DNA of 64,000 nucleotides from Auanema rhodensis (taxonomy: Eukaryota > Nematoda > Chromadorea > Rhabditida > Rhabditidae): contig OZ059899.1 of assembly GCA_964057225.1 (NCBI GenBank), positions 16,810,501 through 16,874,500 of the forward strand, written 5' to 3'. This document shows, one piece after another, positions 1 through 14,156 of the stretch; position 1 is the first letter of the stretch; each line of letters starts with the position of its first letter. The position numbers were made by a program, and so were the translations under genes. The notes under the pieces were generated by a model. It had not been told where the DNA came from. It worked only from the letters and a program-made list of their open reading frames with translations, and searched no databases.

Positions 1-3000
1 AAGTGAAGAACAAGATATCCTCGGAATAGGTAAAAAGCCATAAATCCCTTAAAAAAGTCAATAAAAAGTTAAAATAAAAAACTAGATACTTTTCCGATTA
101 AATTATCTTCTCGCTTTCGTTGTTTTACTTGTGACAATTGTGATGATTGGAAAATTAACGTAGCGTTTTCTTCTTTTGTTCTGAAGGAAAATCCAAACCT
201 GGAATGATGTTATTATGTACAAAAGAGTAATTTACAAGTTTTAAACATACGTGGAATTGTTATCAATAGTTATTCCTTGGGTTATTAAGAATCCAGGTTT
301 CGAAAAGCCAACAAGTCTGTCACTAGCTTGAAGTCGATCATCGTAGAACATACATCCTAATTGACGACGATGTGATCGTTCAGGAGTACGAAGATCTAAC
401 TCTACAACTCCAGAGAGTTTTACAGAATGAATACAGCCATAGAATGATTTCCATTGAATATTATGAGAGTGGAAATACGAAGTATTGTATCCCGCTGGAA
501 CTCCAGCAACATAATGATCTTCGTTGTTGATATTAAGTGCTGTATTTTCACCTAATATAGTCGATGAGGAACGATCAGCATCATTATCGACCTATAATTA
601 AAAAAACAATTAGAGTATATATAATATTAGAGCATATAACCTGTAGATGTACTTCTCCTTGATTACGAATTGCTTTCACGGTATGCTGCTTTCCATCATT
701 ATAACTATTCTTTGAACGAATAGAAACAATTGAACTATGCCCTAAACTTATTTTGAAGTTCACGTAACCATCTTCCAAATAGATAGCAGCAAAATCTCCA
801 GATTCTTGTGAACCACGGAAATACAGTAAACCGTTCGGAGAATATGTGTTGAACATAACTGCATATGACGAGAGAGTTCTTTCTTGCACATTCACATTTA
901 TAAGAGCAAATCCGTTTTTGAACATATGTCCTCTAGCCTGTGATTGGGGTGGTGGTATATCTCCGGAGCAAGTAGTCGAACTGCTTTCAAATGTCCAAAG
1001 TGGTATTGGCACATCATCAACAATTATTTCTCCTATTGTGCCAAGAAATTTATTCGTAGCAAGTCCTATTTCTTTTGCATCCGCTTGATCGATTCCAGCC
1101 TCTACTAAGGTTTGTCCGGGAACAGTATTGAAAATAACATCTCCTGAGCTGTTTGAGTCTCCAACCAAAACAACAACGGCTTCAGTTCGAGAACGAGAAG
1201 TTTCGATACCTACTGTCTCTTGCAAGGAAACAGTCAGATTTATAGCGTTTCCAAAACGTTCGACACCAATATGATACCAAGCTGAACGATCCGTTGATGG
1301 TATATAATTGATAGGATGTTTATTTGTAGCCATTTTCTTTCCATTTCCTACATTCCAATGAACAACAATGCGTTTTTCTCGTAATTCAATAGCCATATAT
1401 TCGCTAGCTACAGTTCGGCGATTCTTTGTTTTTGTCAATAATATAGCAGAGTCTGGCACAACTCGTTGCGGTCGGAATTTCACCGAGATTACCGAAGATG
1501 ATGATGGATGAGCAGGAGAAATGTACTTTCTATGACATGTACTAACCTCTGAACTTGAGAGTGATAAACGAATTTCTTGTGCACGTTCTCGAGCTTCGTT
1601 GATTCTTTCCTTTAAGAGAGACAGTTGTTTCTCCATTTCGTCTGCGCGATTACGGTTCAAGGTAGTTGAACCACCTACTAAGCTCAGAACATTGGTTTGG
1701 CGCTCCAAATCAGCTCGTACTTTGCGAAGTTTAGCAAGTTCTTCTTGAATTCCTTGTCGGGTGCTGTTTTCCAATTTTACAGTTTCTTCCGTAATTTGGC
1801 CAACATCAGATTTCAACTCAATGGCTGTTTTTCGAATAGTATCCGCTTTCTTATCCGCATCGCGAGCTACGCTTTGCAATCCTGCCATCCTATCGTGATG
1901 ATCATCAAATTTATTCCATTGACTTCGGATAACATCATTTCGCTTAATCATGTCAATGTTCCGCTCGTGTACAACTGCCAAACGATCATTCAAATCGTCT
2001 CGTTTTTCATCGAATTTTTCATTTTGCCATATATTCTTTAATGAAATTGCTTCTTGTGCTAACTGATTACTTTGAACACCAGCTTCTTGAACTCGTTTAA
2101 GTTGTGACGTTTCAGATTCAACATCTTCGGAGTGTGCATCTTGTGCTGCTTTTAGAGCTTGCGCAGATGCATCGCTAGAGTTTCTCATAGCTCCTACGAT
2201 ATTTTCATAGGCTTGAGAAGCACGTAAAGGACTGGCAGCTTCTGTTTGTGTTCCTCTGAATTGATCCTTCAATTTCTTTCCTACTTGTGATAAATGAATA
2301 GCATGAGCCGATGCTTGTTGAACATATTTCTCGTCGTATTCATCAATGAGTTGAGCATATAGCAAAGTTAGGTTATTACATTTATCAGCATATTCAGAAG
2401 CTGTTTCCATTGTAGAGTTGATGTGCTGAATGTCATCCAAATATTCTTGCTTTAGATCAGTTTTTGATAGTTCAGTTGAATCTTGAGCGTTTGCTAATAC
2501 ATCTTCGGCTTCTGCTCGAAGTTTTTCGATTTCATTACTCACTTCTTTGTATCTATTGATTCTTTTCGATACCAAAATGGTCATACGTTCAGCTTCTTGG
2601 GTATCTTTACGGGATGTATCGTGAATTGTAATCCTAAACTCTTCAAGCCATTGTCCAAACTCTTCCAAACGTGTCGTTAAGTTCTCAAACACTGTATCAT
2701 TGAGTTTTTTAGAAAAAATTTTCTTTAATAGTTCTTCATTTCTCTGATGTTCTGATTGAGCACGATTCAGCCGTTTTTCAATATATAAGCCTCGATCCAT
2801 AGTTGTGTTGTGATGAACCTCCGACTCTATTGCCCAAGCATCTAACGTAGCTCCTCCAACAGATGATCCTCCGTATTGATGAAAGTGCTTTAAAAACTGA
2901 GTGATGTTAAAAGCATTTGCATACACAACTTGGGCGTTCAGAATAGCTTTTTGGGCTAAACCTGAAAATTGCCCAATAGACAATGCAGATTTTTCCATTC

Positions 3001-6000
3001 GTTCCATTTGAAAACGAGCCTCTTCTATCACAGCAAACGCTTCCTTAGCATATTTGCTATCAGCTACAATATTATGAACATCCGATCCACTACCATCTTG
3101 AGGAGAATGGAACGACTTCATGAATTCTGAGATTAATTCGGTATTATTACCAATGCGAGCAACACGCTTTCTTGGAATTGGACGTAGATTGGAGAAATTC
3201 TGTAGAGCCAATATTTCTTCAAGACCATCAATGGTTTGCATGAGTGGCAAATAGCATCCCTGGTCGCAAGAGGTGCAAATGCCTCCTATGAAAGCATGCC
3301 GATCCTGACAGCGACTGCAATCCCTTCCTGTTACCCCTGGCCGACATTCACATTGTCCGCTCAGTGGATCGCAATTATGATGTACACTACCGTCTGGATG
3401 ACAGTTACATTCCTCGCAAAATCCATTAGGAACTTCAGGATTTCCGAAGTATCCTGATTGACAGTTTTCACAATACTGTCCTGAATACCCTTTTCTACAA
3501 GCGTTGCAAATATATCCTCGCCCATATGTTACAGCTATGCAGGACTCTGAGAATGAATTTTCAATTGAAGGACAGGCGCATTGGGTGCATGCTGCAGATC
3601 CACCTTCTCTGGCGTCACCAATGAAGCCTGGTTTACAACGTTCACATAAGTCGCCGAGGGTATTATGCTGGCAATCCTAAACTAGTATTATTATAGTGTA
3701 TTTTTAAATATGAATTTCTTACGCTGCAAATACATGTTTCTGGATGACAAGTGACTGAATGTCCATTGCATTGACAAGGCTCTGACCATCCAACTAGAGT
3801 TAGATCATTAGCATTGTTCAAATAATCTCGATGCTTCTTTCTACAGTACCCTTCATCGGGATTTTGACAAGATAGTCCAGCATATCCTTGTGGGCAACTA
3901 ATACATTTCTCTACTCCAAGAGCTAAAGAATCTGTAGCAGCTTCCGATTTGGTTACTCCAACATCTAATGAAATTTCTTTGATATTGATGGCATCACCGC
4001 GAGCAGGGTAATTGTATGTTCCTCTGACATATATTCCTTGTATATTTTGCAAAGCAATCATCAAAGTTTTTCGTGACAATGTTAATTCAGGTGCGTGACG
4101 CAATCGCCATTCGGATTCATGTAAGCGAACTTTGTATTTTCCGTCGTCTTTAATTTCTAGAGGAATATGCTCCAGCTCTATCCGATTATTTCCCACTAAA
4201 ACAACCTGTGGGAAATAACGAAAATATTGTTGTTCTGGACGAACTCCTAGTATTCCACGACGATTATCCTCATTCATGATCTTAAAACGGATAAATCCAT
4301 TGTATGAGCTAGTACGATCTCCAAGCATTGTGTTCGGCAAACGCCAATATACTGGTGTGGCATCTGTTGGATAGCTGTTCAATTGCAGCGGATGATTATT
4401 GAGAACATTCAAATTGTGTTTTTTGGTGTAAAACTCCCAAGGTTCTTCAAAAACAGCCCTTCGATCTTCAGCATATAGCTGTTGCCAATATAAACTACTT
4501 TGAACACATTCGTTACTCCGATTAAAGCAGAAGCACTCGGTACATCCTAGTGGATTAGATACATCAATGCTAAACGTATGTTCTCTACAGCTATCGCATT
4601 TTTCTCCAACAACATTTTTCTGAAAGCACAAAACAAACAATTAATATTTGTTTTCAATAATCGACAAACCTTGCATGGACATTGTCCTGCATCATCACAT
4701 AAGCATAGTCCATTACTACATTGCGTCGGATCTGTTCCATTTTCATTGCATTTGCACGGTTCGCAGTTAGGGAAGTTAAAGAAACCATGAGTACACCGAT
4801 CACACTTGAGCCCAACATAACCTTCTTTGCATGTACACTACAAATGAAATTTCAGCTAAGATGAAATCAAAACTAAAATTTACCTGTCCTGTTGTAGCAT
4901 CACAGGTTCCAGAATCGTTTGATCCAATAGAACTACAATCACATTTCGTACACCCGCTTAATGGATGATAGTTCCATGAATCATCAGTACATGCTTCGCA
5001 TATATCTCCTATAGTATTTGGAGGACAAATACAGTCACCTGTTTCGGAATCACAAACTTGTCCAGGAGCAGGACAAGGCTCACATTCTGAAATTAATGTT
5101 GATAATACAATTCTTCTAATATTTCTAGTGCATTACATATAATATATTTACAAATCTAACCTTTACAACCGTCCAAGTCCATACCATAGTGGTTGGCCAA
5201 GCATTTATCGCATTTGATTCCAGTAACTCCCGGTTTACAATCACATTGTCCGGTAACAATGTTACATTCTTTTCCACGAGATCCTGTTTCATCACATTCA
5301 CATGGTTGGCATCCTTCTCCACTAGTTATATTGTAAAAGCCATCTTCACATTTTTCGCACATTTTTCCGTCGACATTGTCCCGGCACTCACATTTTCCCG
5401 AGATAGTATCACACTAAAATGTTTTTTTTTTCAAAACAAAGCTCATTTTATGATATCCTACTTTTCCATCTTCAATTGAACCATAAATGTCACAATGACA
5501 AAATTGACATCCTTCTGAAGTCAAATTGAAATAAGATGGTCGACATTGATCACAATGCTTAAAAGTTTTATTAAGAAACCTATATCTTTCATTTATTTCC
5601 TACTTTTCCAAATACTCCTTGTTTACAATCACATTGTCCACTAACAGAATCACATTCCATTCCGTTACTTCCAGTTTCATCACAATTACATTTCGGACAA
5701 TCGTTTTCAACATCCCCATGCCCTTCCTAAAAGTAAAAAAATATATAAAATATTGAAAAAATTCAGTTAGCTACCATGCATCGATCACAATGTTTCCCAA
5801 AATAATTTTCTTTACATTGACATTCTCCAGTTTCCAAATCACATTGTTGAATAACAGAACCAACATGATGACAGTTACATGCTTTACAAGTGTGTTCCAA
5901 TGCTTTTCCCCAATGATTTTCTTTACATAGCTCACAATGCTCTCCAACTGTATTTCCAATACATTTGAGACATATTCCAGAAATCGAATCACAATTTCCA

Positions 6001-9000
6001 ATAGCCATTAAATCAATATTATCATTACAAATACATTCAATGCATGTTCCATTAACAGCCGTAGGATCACCAAAATATCCATCAGCACATCTAAAATTTT
6101 AAAACTAAAGTATCACAAGCCTAATAAAACTTACACTTCGCATTTATTTCCTTCATAGCCTTTTTCACAAGCTGTACAAACATAATCGTCTTCGTTTGAA
6201 GCAGCAGTACCAGATACTACCAGTTGTGTCATCATGCATTCGGGAGAACGATTATTTTCTTGAGATGGGCATTCACACTGATGGCATGATCCTACTTCAC
6301 CTCCCAAGGAAGGATTGCCATAGTATCCCGATATGCACATTTCACAACGAGCACCGACTGTGTTATGCTATAACATGTTATCGTTAACTCAATTAGTATC
6401 AATAGTTTAATTCAAAACTAACTTCACAGTTAATGCAATGCCCAGTAAATGGATCGCATGTATCAGAATGGCCATTACAATCACATTTCTCGCATCTTCC
6501 TCCATAAAGTTGATTATTAACTCGTCTAAAACCGGGTGCACATGACTATAAATATATTTTGAACAAATAAGATAAAAGAACTTGAATACTTCACAACTAT
6601 TTCCCACAAAGTTCTCTGGGCAACTACAAACTTCTACGCCTCTCATGGAAAAATCTGTGATTGCCGGAACCAACACGTTTTCCTCATCTTCGTCTTCATC
6701 GGACTGAGGTACAGCTGTATCTAATGATAAGCCAAAAATTCTAAAAAATACTATTCTTAGTTGAACATAAATGTTAAACTTACGAGCTCTGAACTTGGTT
6801 TTGCTGATACATGGATCGAATCATGAATTTTTCAACATCAGCCAATGCTCTCATCATATCAGCCTTGTCAACAGCCGTACGTGAAGCTGAATTGTACCAA
6901 CCTGAGCCTTCTCTGAATCAAATTGTATTATGAAGTAGGATGAAACAACTTTTCACAAACCTGATAGGAATTTGAACAGTCATATTCTCACGTGGGAAAA
7001 ATTCCATACGTGAATAATATTCAAGCTTGATTCCATTACCCTGAGAAAAAGTGAAAAATAAAAAAATGAAAAAATTTTCAAGAAAAACCTCAATTATTAA
7101 ATCTGCTATTGGTACTGGATTCCCTTGATCTTGAGGTACATAATAAACATAATACAGAAGATTTCCTCCATAGCTGTTCAACATGTTGCCACTAAAACTC
7201 TCAGGAGCTTTCCAATAATAAAGTGAACGGTCCCGACTTTGATTGGCATTGAACATTAAAACTTCGCCATTTTCATTTTCTGGTTTCACTTCTTTACCCC
7301 CGGTTAAATCAGTTAAGTTCCATCCCACATTATTTGATATCTAGAGTTGAAGCATGAAATTATTTGTATGTAACTCAAATCAAGAAGTTGATCAAGCTAA
7401 TATAAAGCTCATAACTAACCACGGCTCTCATCCAATTGACTTGTGTACAATTGTTCGTCATTCCAAAGCAAAAGCATGGTTGGCATCCCTGCGGATTAGC
7501 AGCTGATAAATGAATTGTTCCTGATTTACATCGGTCACAATAAACACCTTCTACGTTTGCTTTACATTGGCAACTACATTGTTATTATAAGTTATCATCT
7601 GTTATTGCTTATAATAAAAGCAAACTCACTTGGCTTCTTCACACTGATCATAGTTAACAGATCCAGCTTGGTTGCATGGACATGGTTCACAATTTGGATA
7701 GTTTCGATAACCTCTTGCACAACGTTCACAACGGCGTCCTCCGAAGCCAGGCTTACAGACACAATAACCAGGTTGCTGAAAACATATTCTCGTTAAAAAT
7801 ATATATATTTATTTTGATGTTGATCATTTGTTTATATTTATTACCTGTCCATTAATAGCGGATTGGTCATCACGGATGCAAACATCACTAACTGATCCGA
7901 TAAGATCACAATCACAAGGCCGGCAGGCATCCTCTCTTGAAAAATTATTATTTTCTATATAAATTCATATAGTTATCCTACCTATAGTGGGAAAGACCAC
8001 TCGGTCTATAATAACCGTCAATACATCGTTCGCAATTAAAACCAACAGTGTTATGCTAAAATTAAAATAACACAAGATTTGTGGATATCAACAACCTTGC
8101 AGTCGACGCAACGCCCTCCACCCTCAAAAACGCCTTCTGGAGTGATAGACCACTTATTTTGATCGAGTTCTTCATCATAAACGCAAGCTTCAGCATGGTT
8201 AAAACATTGACATTCTGAAACATTTAAAATTATACAACTCTTAAAAGCTAAAACAACTAACGTTGACAAATATTAGGATGACTGTTTGTTCCAGCTTTCC
8301 AAGGCAATTGGTTAAATAAAGGGCAACAGCGATTACAAGATTCTCCACAGGTATTATGACGACATTCACATTTGAATTGCTAAATACAAGAAACATAACA
8401 GCCTATTGAAGTTCAGAAAAACATACACCAGTAACAGGATCACTTGGACAACTCTCAGCATGACCATAACATATGCATTGACCACCAATAGAAATATCAG
8501 AAATAGAATAGAAATATCTAAATATATACTATTACTTTCTAAAATTCTCTGATTTATTAAAACCTCATTGTAACAGATTTATCAATTCGATGTGAATGTC
8601 TATTGATAATCATTAAATCCGCATGTAATGTTCGAGGAGAAATTAAACGAAGTCGGACAAATCGAGCACGAGTGAATTTCTAAATGAAATTTCTATATAT
8701 ATTCAGGGTATGGAATAAAATTTTACTTGTAGCTCGAGGGATGGCTTCTCTACACCGGGCCTTCCATTAACCAGTGAAGTATGAATTTCACCTCCTTCTA
8801 ATGGTGTTAGTTTTGAATATTCACTAGTACAATGAACCTTAATAGTTTCAAACTAATATCATATTTTTTCAAAAATTTTACCTCATCATCTCTTTGATAT
8901 CTAGGAACGCCAGAAGTTGCAGGTACCCCAAATTGCCTCATGCATTCTGCCTCAGAAATCGCATAATATTGCCATGGTATATAGTCCACTCCATTCAATG

Positions 9001-9648
9001 ACTTTTCCAAAACCCAAGTACCTGGTCTTGGTGAGTTACCCATTTTTACGATTACATAAGCAACTTGATATTCCTGTCTTAAGTCAATTGTGATATTCAC
9101 TTTTTCGAATGCAAGACCATTAGCAAGAGAAGGGGATTGCCACCATCTATAGAAATAACAAATATACATTACAATATCATTTTATATGATTTACCTTCTA
9201 GTCCCATCAATGGCGAATTCAACTGGATGCCTATGCCGAACATCATTGGCATCACAAATATCACACTGGGGAGAGCTATAACAACAATTGCAAAGAAAAT
9301 ATCAAAATATTCATAAAACTTGTTGTTTTTATGAACTTACTCTTCTTGATAAGTTTTTCTTAATAAGACATGCTCCACCAATTTGCAATATTCTTCACGA
9401 TGAGCTTGTCCACATGTTGATGTTGCATTAATTAATGAATTGGTAGCTAAGTTAAAAATACTGGGAAATAATCCTCGTTCTAAAAATAAAAAATAAAGTA
9501 CTAATTGAAAACTATTTGGTTAATTACCACTTTCAGTTGTTATAAATTCTTGGAATTGATCATAATCTGATTGATCTGATTGACATGAGCCTAATGCCAT
9601 TAGGCATAATATCCCAATAAGCCAGACCCGAAGGTCTGGAGATGCCAT
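1..9648 (-). CDS. lam-3: Laminin alpha chain, alpha-1/2 (LAM-3-like) type, 3' end beyond the window
   Basis: This is a secreted basement-membrane alpha subunit that would trimerise with laminin beta and gamma chains. The start ATG at 9648 is followed by a hydrophobic signal peptide ([13 protein letters not shown]). Domains in order: LN domain about 9580-8480, with the PQCDICD motif; about four EGF-like LE modules to about 7490; a first laminin IV (L4) domain about 7440-6900; a long run of LE modules, 6730-4680; a second L4 domain about 4440-3930; further LE modules to about 3240; a long alpha-helical coiled coil about 3200-1560; then LG domains. LG1 and LG2 are present, and LG3 opens in exon 90-198 (GFSFRT) and continues in exon 1-47 off the edge. 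Two L4 domains fit the alpha-1/2 class (C. elegans lam-3) rather than the alpha-3/5 class (epi-1). Most exons are small, but 641-3676 is one 3-kb exon. Family identity is near certain; the lam-3 orthology is inferred from domain layout. Confidence 0.93.
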
Positions 9649-10005
9649 TAAAATAATTTCTATAAATGACACATATCAGAAAATATTTAAGAGAATAAAG
9701 GATATGAATAATAGAAAAACTATAGAAATATAAGAAATCTGGATTGTATTAAACTTTTCAAAACTAAACTTTGTTATTCATACATATTCACAAGTAAGTT
9801 GATGAGATTCACGAAAAAATAACTAAATTGTTTTAAATAATTTTATATATGAAAATTTGGATAAAATAGAACGTTAGTTCAATTAACATAATATCATTAG
9901 GCAACTTATGTTGCAAACATTATCAGATAAGGACATCTCCATCTAGTTCATGGTCTCTCCTTTTTCCACTTTTCTTATCCGTTCCTGGATAATACATGTC
10001 TTTTC

Positions 10006-10045
<40 letters not shown>

Positions 10046-11629
10046 AAATTATTATTTAAGTAGATATAAACAACTTGAATCATATATAATATTATATTAG
10101 TAAGTATATAGAACGTATATAATATTTCAAAAAATAAGAAAATATGAAAAAAATTTGATGAGAAGTAAGAAGTGAGAAGTGAGAAGAGTATAGAAGCGTC
10201 TACTTTTGAGCATTCGATATCAGTTTTTTTATATTTATATATTGTTATACCCAATAGAAAATATGCCATAAGCTAGGACACTGCATATGTCCTCTCATAC
10301 AAAAGCAAACAAGAGATACATCACCCTTACGAGATAAATGCAAATAACATACATATGTACTTCACCTAATAAAAAAAGAAATCAATTTTTATGGATAATT
10401 AGATCTTGAAAAGAAAAGTTTGTAGTATTTTTTATTCATAAGATATGAACAGTTTATGAGAATTAATATTGTTGAAAGTGTGGAAGATAGATTTTCAAAT
10501 AATGAATATCTGACTTAATAATATTCATTCATGAACAGTAAATTATAGTAGAGAGATGTAAAATACATTTAGATTATAATATAATTTAGATATTTCTCAT
10601 AAGTAATGAATGACCTTCATATTCATTATTAGAATAATTAATGTAAAGTGAAACTGTGAACATTGTTGTAATAATTGTTCAAAACTTCATATGTATATGA
10701 CAACATAGTATATATGGTATAACATATGCAGTCAGAAAGTTAAGAAAAGCGAACAATCAGAATGACAAGGCATGAATACGAATGACTAATATAGTAAATG
10801 CCATCCTAACCTTCTTATAAACATAGAAAGAGATAGAGAGATTAGAAATAGTACTATGTAAAGAGGATGAAACATAAGTAAATGAGACTATTTTGTGTAC
10901 AAAAATGACCATAGTAGGCTTTGGAGAGGTATAACTGTTTATATAGTATATAATAAATATAATGCTAAATAAGAGGGCAACAGACATATTAGAACGAGAG
11001 TATAGGAATAATTAGAGAGTAAGACAGTACATAAGAAAGGTCAAGGAATGTTGGTTTTGACCGCAATGCCCTAGCTTGTAGAGTATGCCAACGACGTGAA
11101 CACATAATTATTATCAAGAGAATGCGTTTGATTCTCTTATATATAGTAGATTTATATTATAATCAAGTTCTGAGAAGAACTTTATATTTCAAAAATTCAA
11201 CTAGGAAGAACATTATTTAAAGTTTTACAAATATTTTTCATTAAACTTTAGATGCAAAATAGTTTGGACCATGCTAAATCTAGTAAAATACAAAAATGAC
11301 AAAGTTAAAACATATGAAATCTAGTTTGAAGTTTTATATTCCAAAGGTTGAAAAAACGTCTTTGACGGATATGAAGTTCACTATAAAAGTTATTTTCTTA
11401 TCATATGAACTTATCACGATAAGGTGAAAGAAAGTGGGTTATTTTTTTTGGAGAAAATTTTTTTTAAAGAATTTTCAAAATTTTGGAAAAGATAAGATTA
11501 AACTAATAATTTATTAAAAATTCTTCTTTCTTCTTTTTTACATTATTATACTTTTTTCATTGTAATTATGAATTAACTATATCTTCATATAATTTCATAT
11601 ATATTATTTATGTATTATAATTTTTTCAG
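9649..11629. other. Intergenic region between laminin alpha and an unassigned plus-strand exon
   Basis: Very AT-rich spacer. It should contain the laminin promoter just right of 9648. It also has a pure TA run at 10009-10042 and a short GC-richer island at about 11036-11110 that is open in several frames. A 44-codon ORF starts near 11297 and ends just beside a possible donor (ATAAG/GTGAAAG). No known gene was recognised. Confidence 0.5.
10009..10042. repeat. (TA)n microsatellite
   Basis: Seventeen uninterrupted TA units in the laminin upstream spacer. Similar TA runs recur at 17584 and 19415. Confidence 0.95.
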
Positions 11630-11791
11630 TCTTGGAAATATCGATTTTCAAATCTTGATCAGCAGTTATTTCAATCAACTACCGAGAGCCGAACACCTGT
11701 TGCCAAGCTCCGCCCACACAAATATGCACCAGATGGGCATTTGAGAAAACATCGTGCGCCCATTGCCTATAACGGCTGTTGTGAAGACTGA
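11630..11791 (+). CDS. Orphan terminal-exon-like segment, product unknown
   Basis: A TTTTTTCAG acceptor ending at 11629 is followed by 53 open codons and a TGA at 11789-11791. The frame begins SWKYRFSNLDQQ and ends IAYNGCCED. It is richer in GC than its surroundings and falls back to AT-rich sequence right after the stop, as a 3'-terminal coding exon would. A second frame stays open for about 38 codons but stops inside the GC-rich part. No start codon or upstream exon could be assigned. The exon is not recognised and could be the end of a small gene lying in 9.7-11.6 kb. Confidence 0.3.
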   Translation, partial: SWKYRFSNLDQQLFQSTTESRTPVAKLRPHKYAPDGHLRKHRAPIAYNGCCED

Positions 11792-12085
11792 TGTTTAAGA
11801 AATGTAATGAAAGTCAATGTCTCTGAAGTACTTTTTTCTCAATTATTTCACTATTGATTGTGAAATCTTCTCATATTAATTTGGATATTGTACTAGTAAT
11901 CTGAATATAAAATGAATTTAATGATTTTTTTTCTAATGCTTAGTCACTTCATCTGTTTTCTATTTGAATAAAAACTTCGCTGATTTTCTGTCGATTTGTA
12001 ATATCGGAAGCGGTATTTTCTTCTAAAATATTTGTGAAATGATAATTTTTGAAAAATTGACTTACGAACTCACCTTTAGAGACTT

Positions 12086-14156
12086 ATGACTAAATCAAAA
12101 TCGAAAGATCCTCATTTGAGCGAACCTATTATGGAAACACAGATAAAATTATTACCAAGAATATCCTTATTTAGTGCTTGTGGCATTATAGTAGGTGTTA
12201 TTGTTGGATCAGGAATATTTGTGTCTCCGAAAGGTAATAATTAAAATATAAAATATTCTTTACAAAATAATTTAGGTGTCCTAATAGAAACTGGAAGTGC
12301 CGGGTTAGCTTTAGCTGTTTGGCTTCTTTCTGGTATTTTTGCCATGATTGGTGCTATATGTTACGCTGAGTTAGGAACTACTATTCCTAAAAGTGGAGGA
12401 GATTACGCCTATATTTTCGAAGTGAGATTATTTATTTAAGCCATATTTTATCATTAATTTACTACAGGCTTTCGGTCCGTTGCCGTCTTTTCTGTTTTTG
12501 TGGATGGCATTGATGATTATAAATCCTACTTCAAATGCTATAATTGCTCTTACTTTTGCTAATTATGCTCTAAAGCCTTTTTTTCCTAGTTGTGTCGTAC
12601 CGGAATTGCCTATCAAACTGTTAGCTGCTTGTACTATAGGTGAAATTTCTAAGCTATTTTTCTTTATTAATTTTAATTTAGCCATTTTAACTTTCGTGAA
12701 TAGTTATAATGTGAAAATGGCGACGTGCACAAACAATATTTTCTCAGTCACAAAAGTGTTTGCTTTGGTAATTATTATCACCACAGGAATTGCTTGGCTC
12801 TTCGTTGGTTAGTAAATGTTCTATTAGATGGCAAAATAGTTGAACCTTGAAATATTTCTTTATGATAATAAGCCAAAACTACATTTTTCTTTAGGCAACA
12901 CTGATAATTTTGAATTCCCTGATGTCATGGAGGGATCTAGGTATCAACCTTCATCGTTGTCTCTAGCTTTTTATTCGGGTGTTTTTTCTTTTGCTGGATG
13001 GAGTTACCTGAATTTTGTTACCGAAGAACTAATTGAGCCATTTAAGTAATAATATTAATTATTGAAAAAAATAATATAGTTTCTTTTAAAATCAAATTAT
13101 TTCAGAAATTTACCTCGTGCTATTTACATATCGATCCCAGTAGTTACACTCATTTATGTTCTTGTTAATGTGGCATATTTTGCAGTTCTTTCTGTGGATG
13201 AAGTTCAAACTTTCTTTACTATTTTTCTTTCAAGTTATTTATTCTAGATATTAGAATCTGATGCTGTAGCTGTATTGTTTGCTGAGCGTGTGATGGGTAG
13301 ATTTGCTCCTGTTATGCCTCTTTTCGTAGCCTGCTCTTGCATCGGAGGTCTAAATGGAATAATTTTTACATCAGCAAGAATGTTTTTTGCTGGAGCAAGG
13401 TAAGATGGAAATGTGATTAGCTTTCTTTCCGTAAAAATGATAAGTGTCTTTAAATATTTTAAATAGAAACAAATAATACCATAATAGTGGGCGTTATAAA
13501 TATAATACTAATTACCGTATTGTAGGGATGGCCAACTGCCCGAATTACTTTCTATGATATCAATAAAATATGTAACACCGATGCCTTCTTTATTGTTTTT
13601 AGGAGGTTCTTTAGATAATATATACCATTTAATTATTTTTTTTTAGTTTTATCGATTGCAATGCTTTTTTCTGCCGATGTTTTTGTGCTGATTAATTATT
13701 TGGCTTTTGCTGAATCACTGGTAGTCGCTGTATCAGTTGCCGGTTTAATTAAAATGAGAATAACGCAACCTAACATAACCAGACCAATCAAGGTATTTAA
13801 CTGCTTTTTTTCTTCAAATTGTATATATTTTTCAGTTTCCTTTAATAATCCCTATTGTTTTTCTTATCATGTGCATATTTCTTCTAGTCTTACCCTTATT
13901 TAACAAACCTTATGAATTATTTGTCGGAATTGGAATAGTTCTATCTGGAATCCCAGTTTATTTGCTTTTCGTTTTTAATAAAACAAGGCCTGACTTTATC
14001 AACAAATTGTGGAGTAAGTCGTTTCATGCAATTTCTTTAATTACAGTATATTTTCAGTTGGCTTTACTCATCTCATTCAAAAGATACTTTATTGTGTACC
14101 TGAAGAATCGCATAATGATTAACAACACTTCAGAGTTTAAAAGGAATCTCAACTAA
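12086..14156 (+). CDS. SLC7/LAT-family amino-acid transporter (AAT-like, 12 membrane segments)
   Basis: This is an APC-superfamily amino-acid exchanger of the plasma membrane, a light-chain (LAT/b0,+AT) type. The start ATG at 12086 gives a short hydrophilic N-terminus ([14 protein letters not shown]). TM1 carries the family motif [14 protein letters not shown], where the unwound GSG segment contacts the substrate's alpha-amino and carboxyl groups. Later landmarks are [19 protein letters not shown] (TM2-3), [16 protein letters not shown] (TM6) and [25 protein letters not shown] (TM8 and following loop; written here only as a landmark near 13340-13540). There are about nine short introns, and translation ends in SEFKRNLN. 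An AATAAA-type signal lies near 14370. In C. elegans this class is AAT-1 to AAT-9; some members need a 4F2hc-like heavy chain. The exact paralogue cannot be assigned. Confidence 0.9.

Noticed and set aside
1697-2041. 114-codon plus-strand ORF
   Set aside because: Antisense shadow of the laminin coiled-coil exon.
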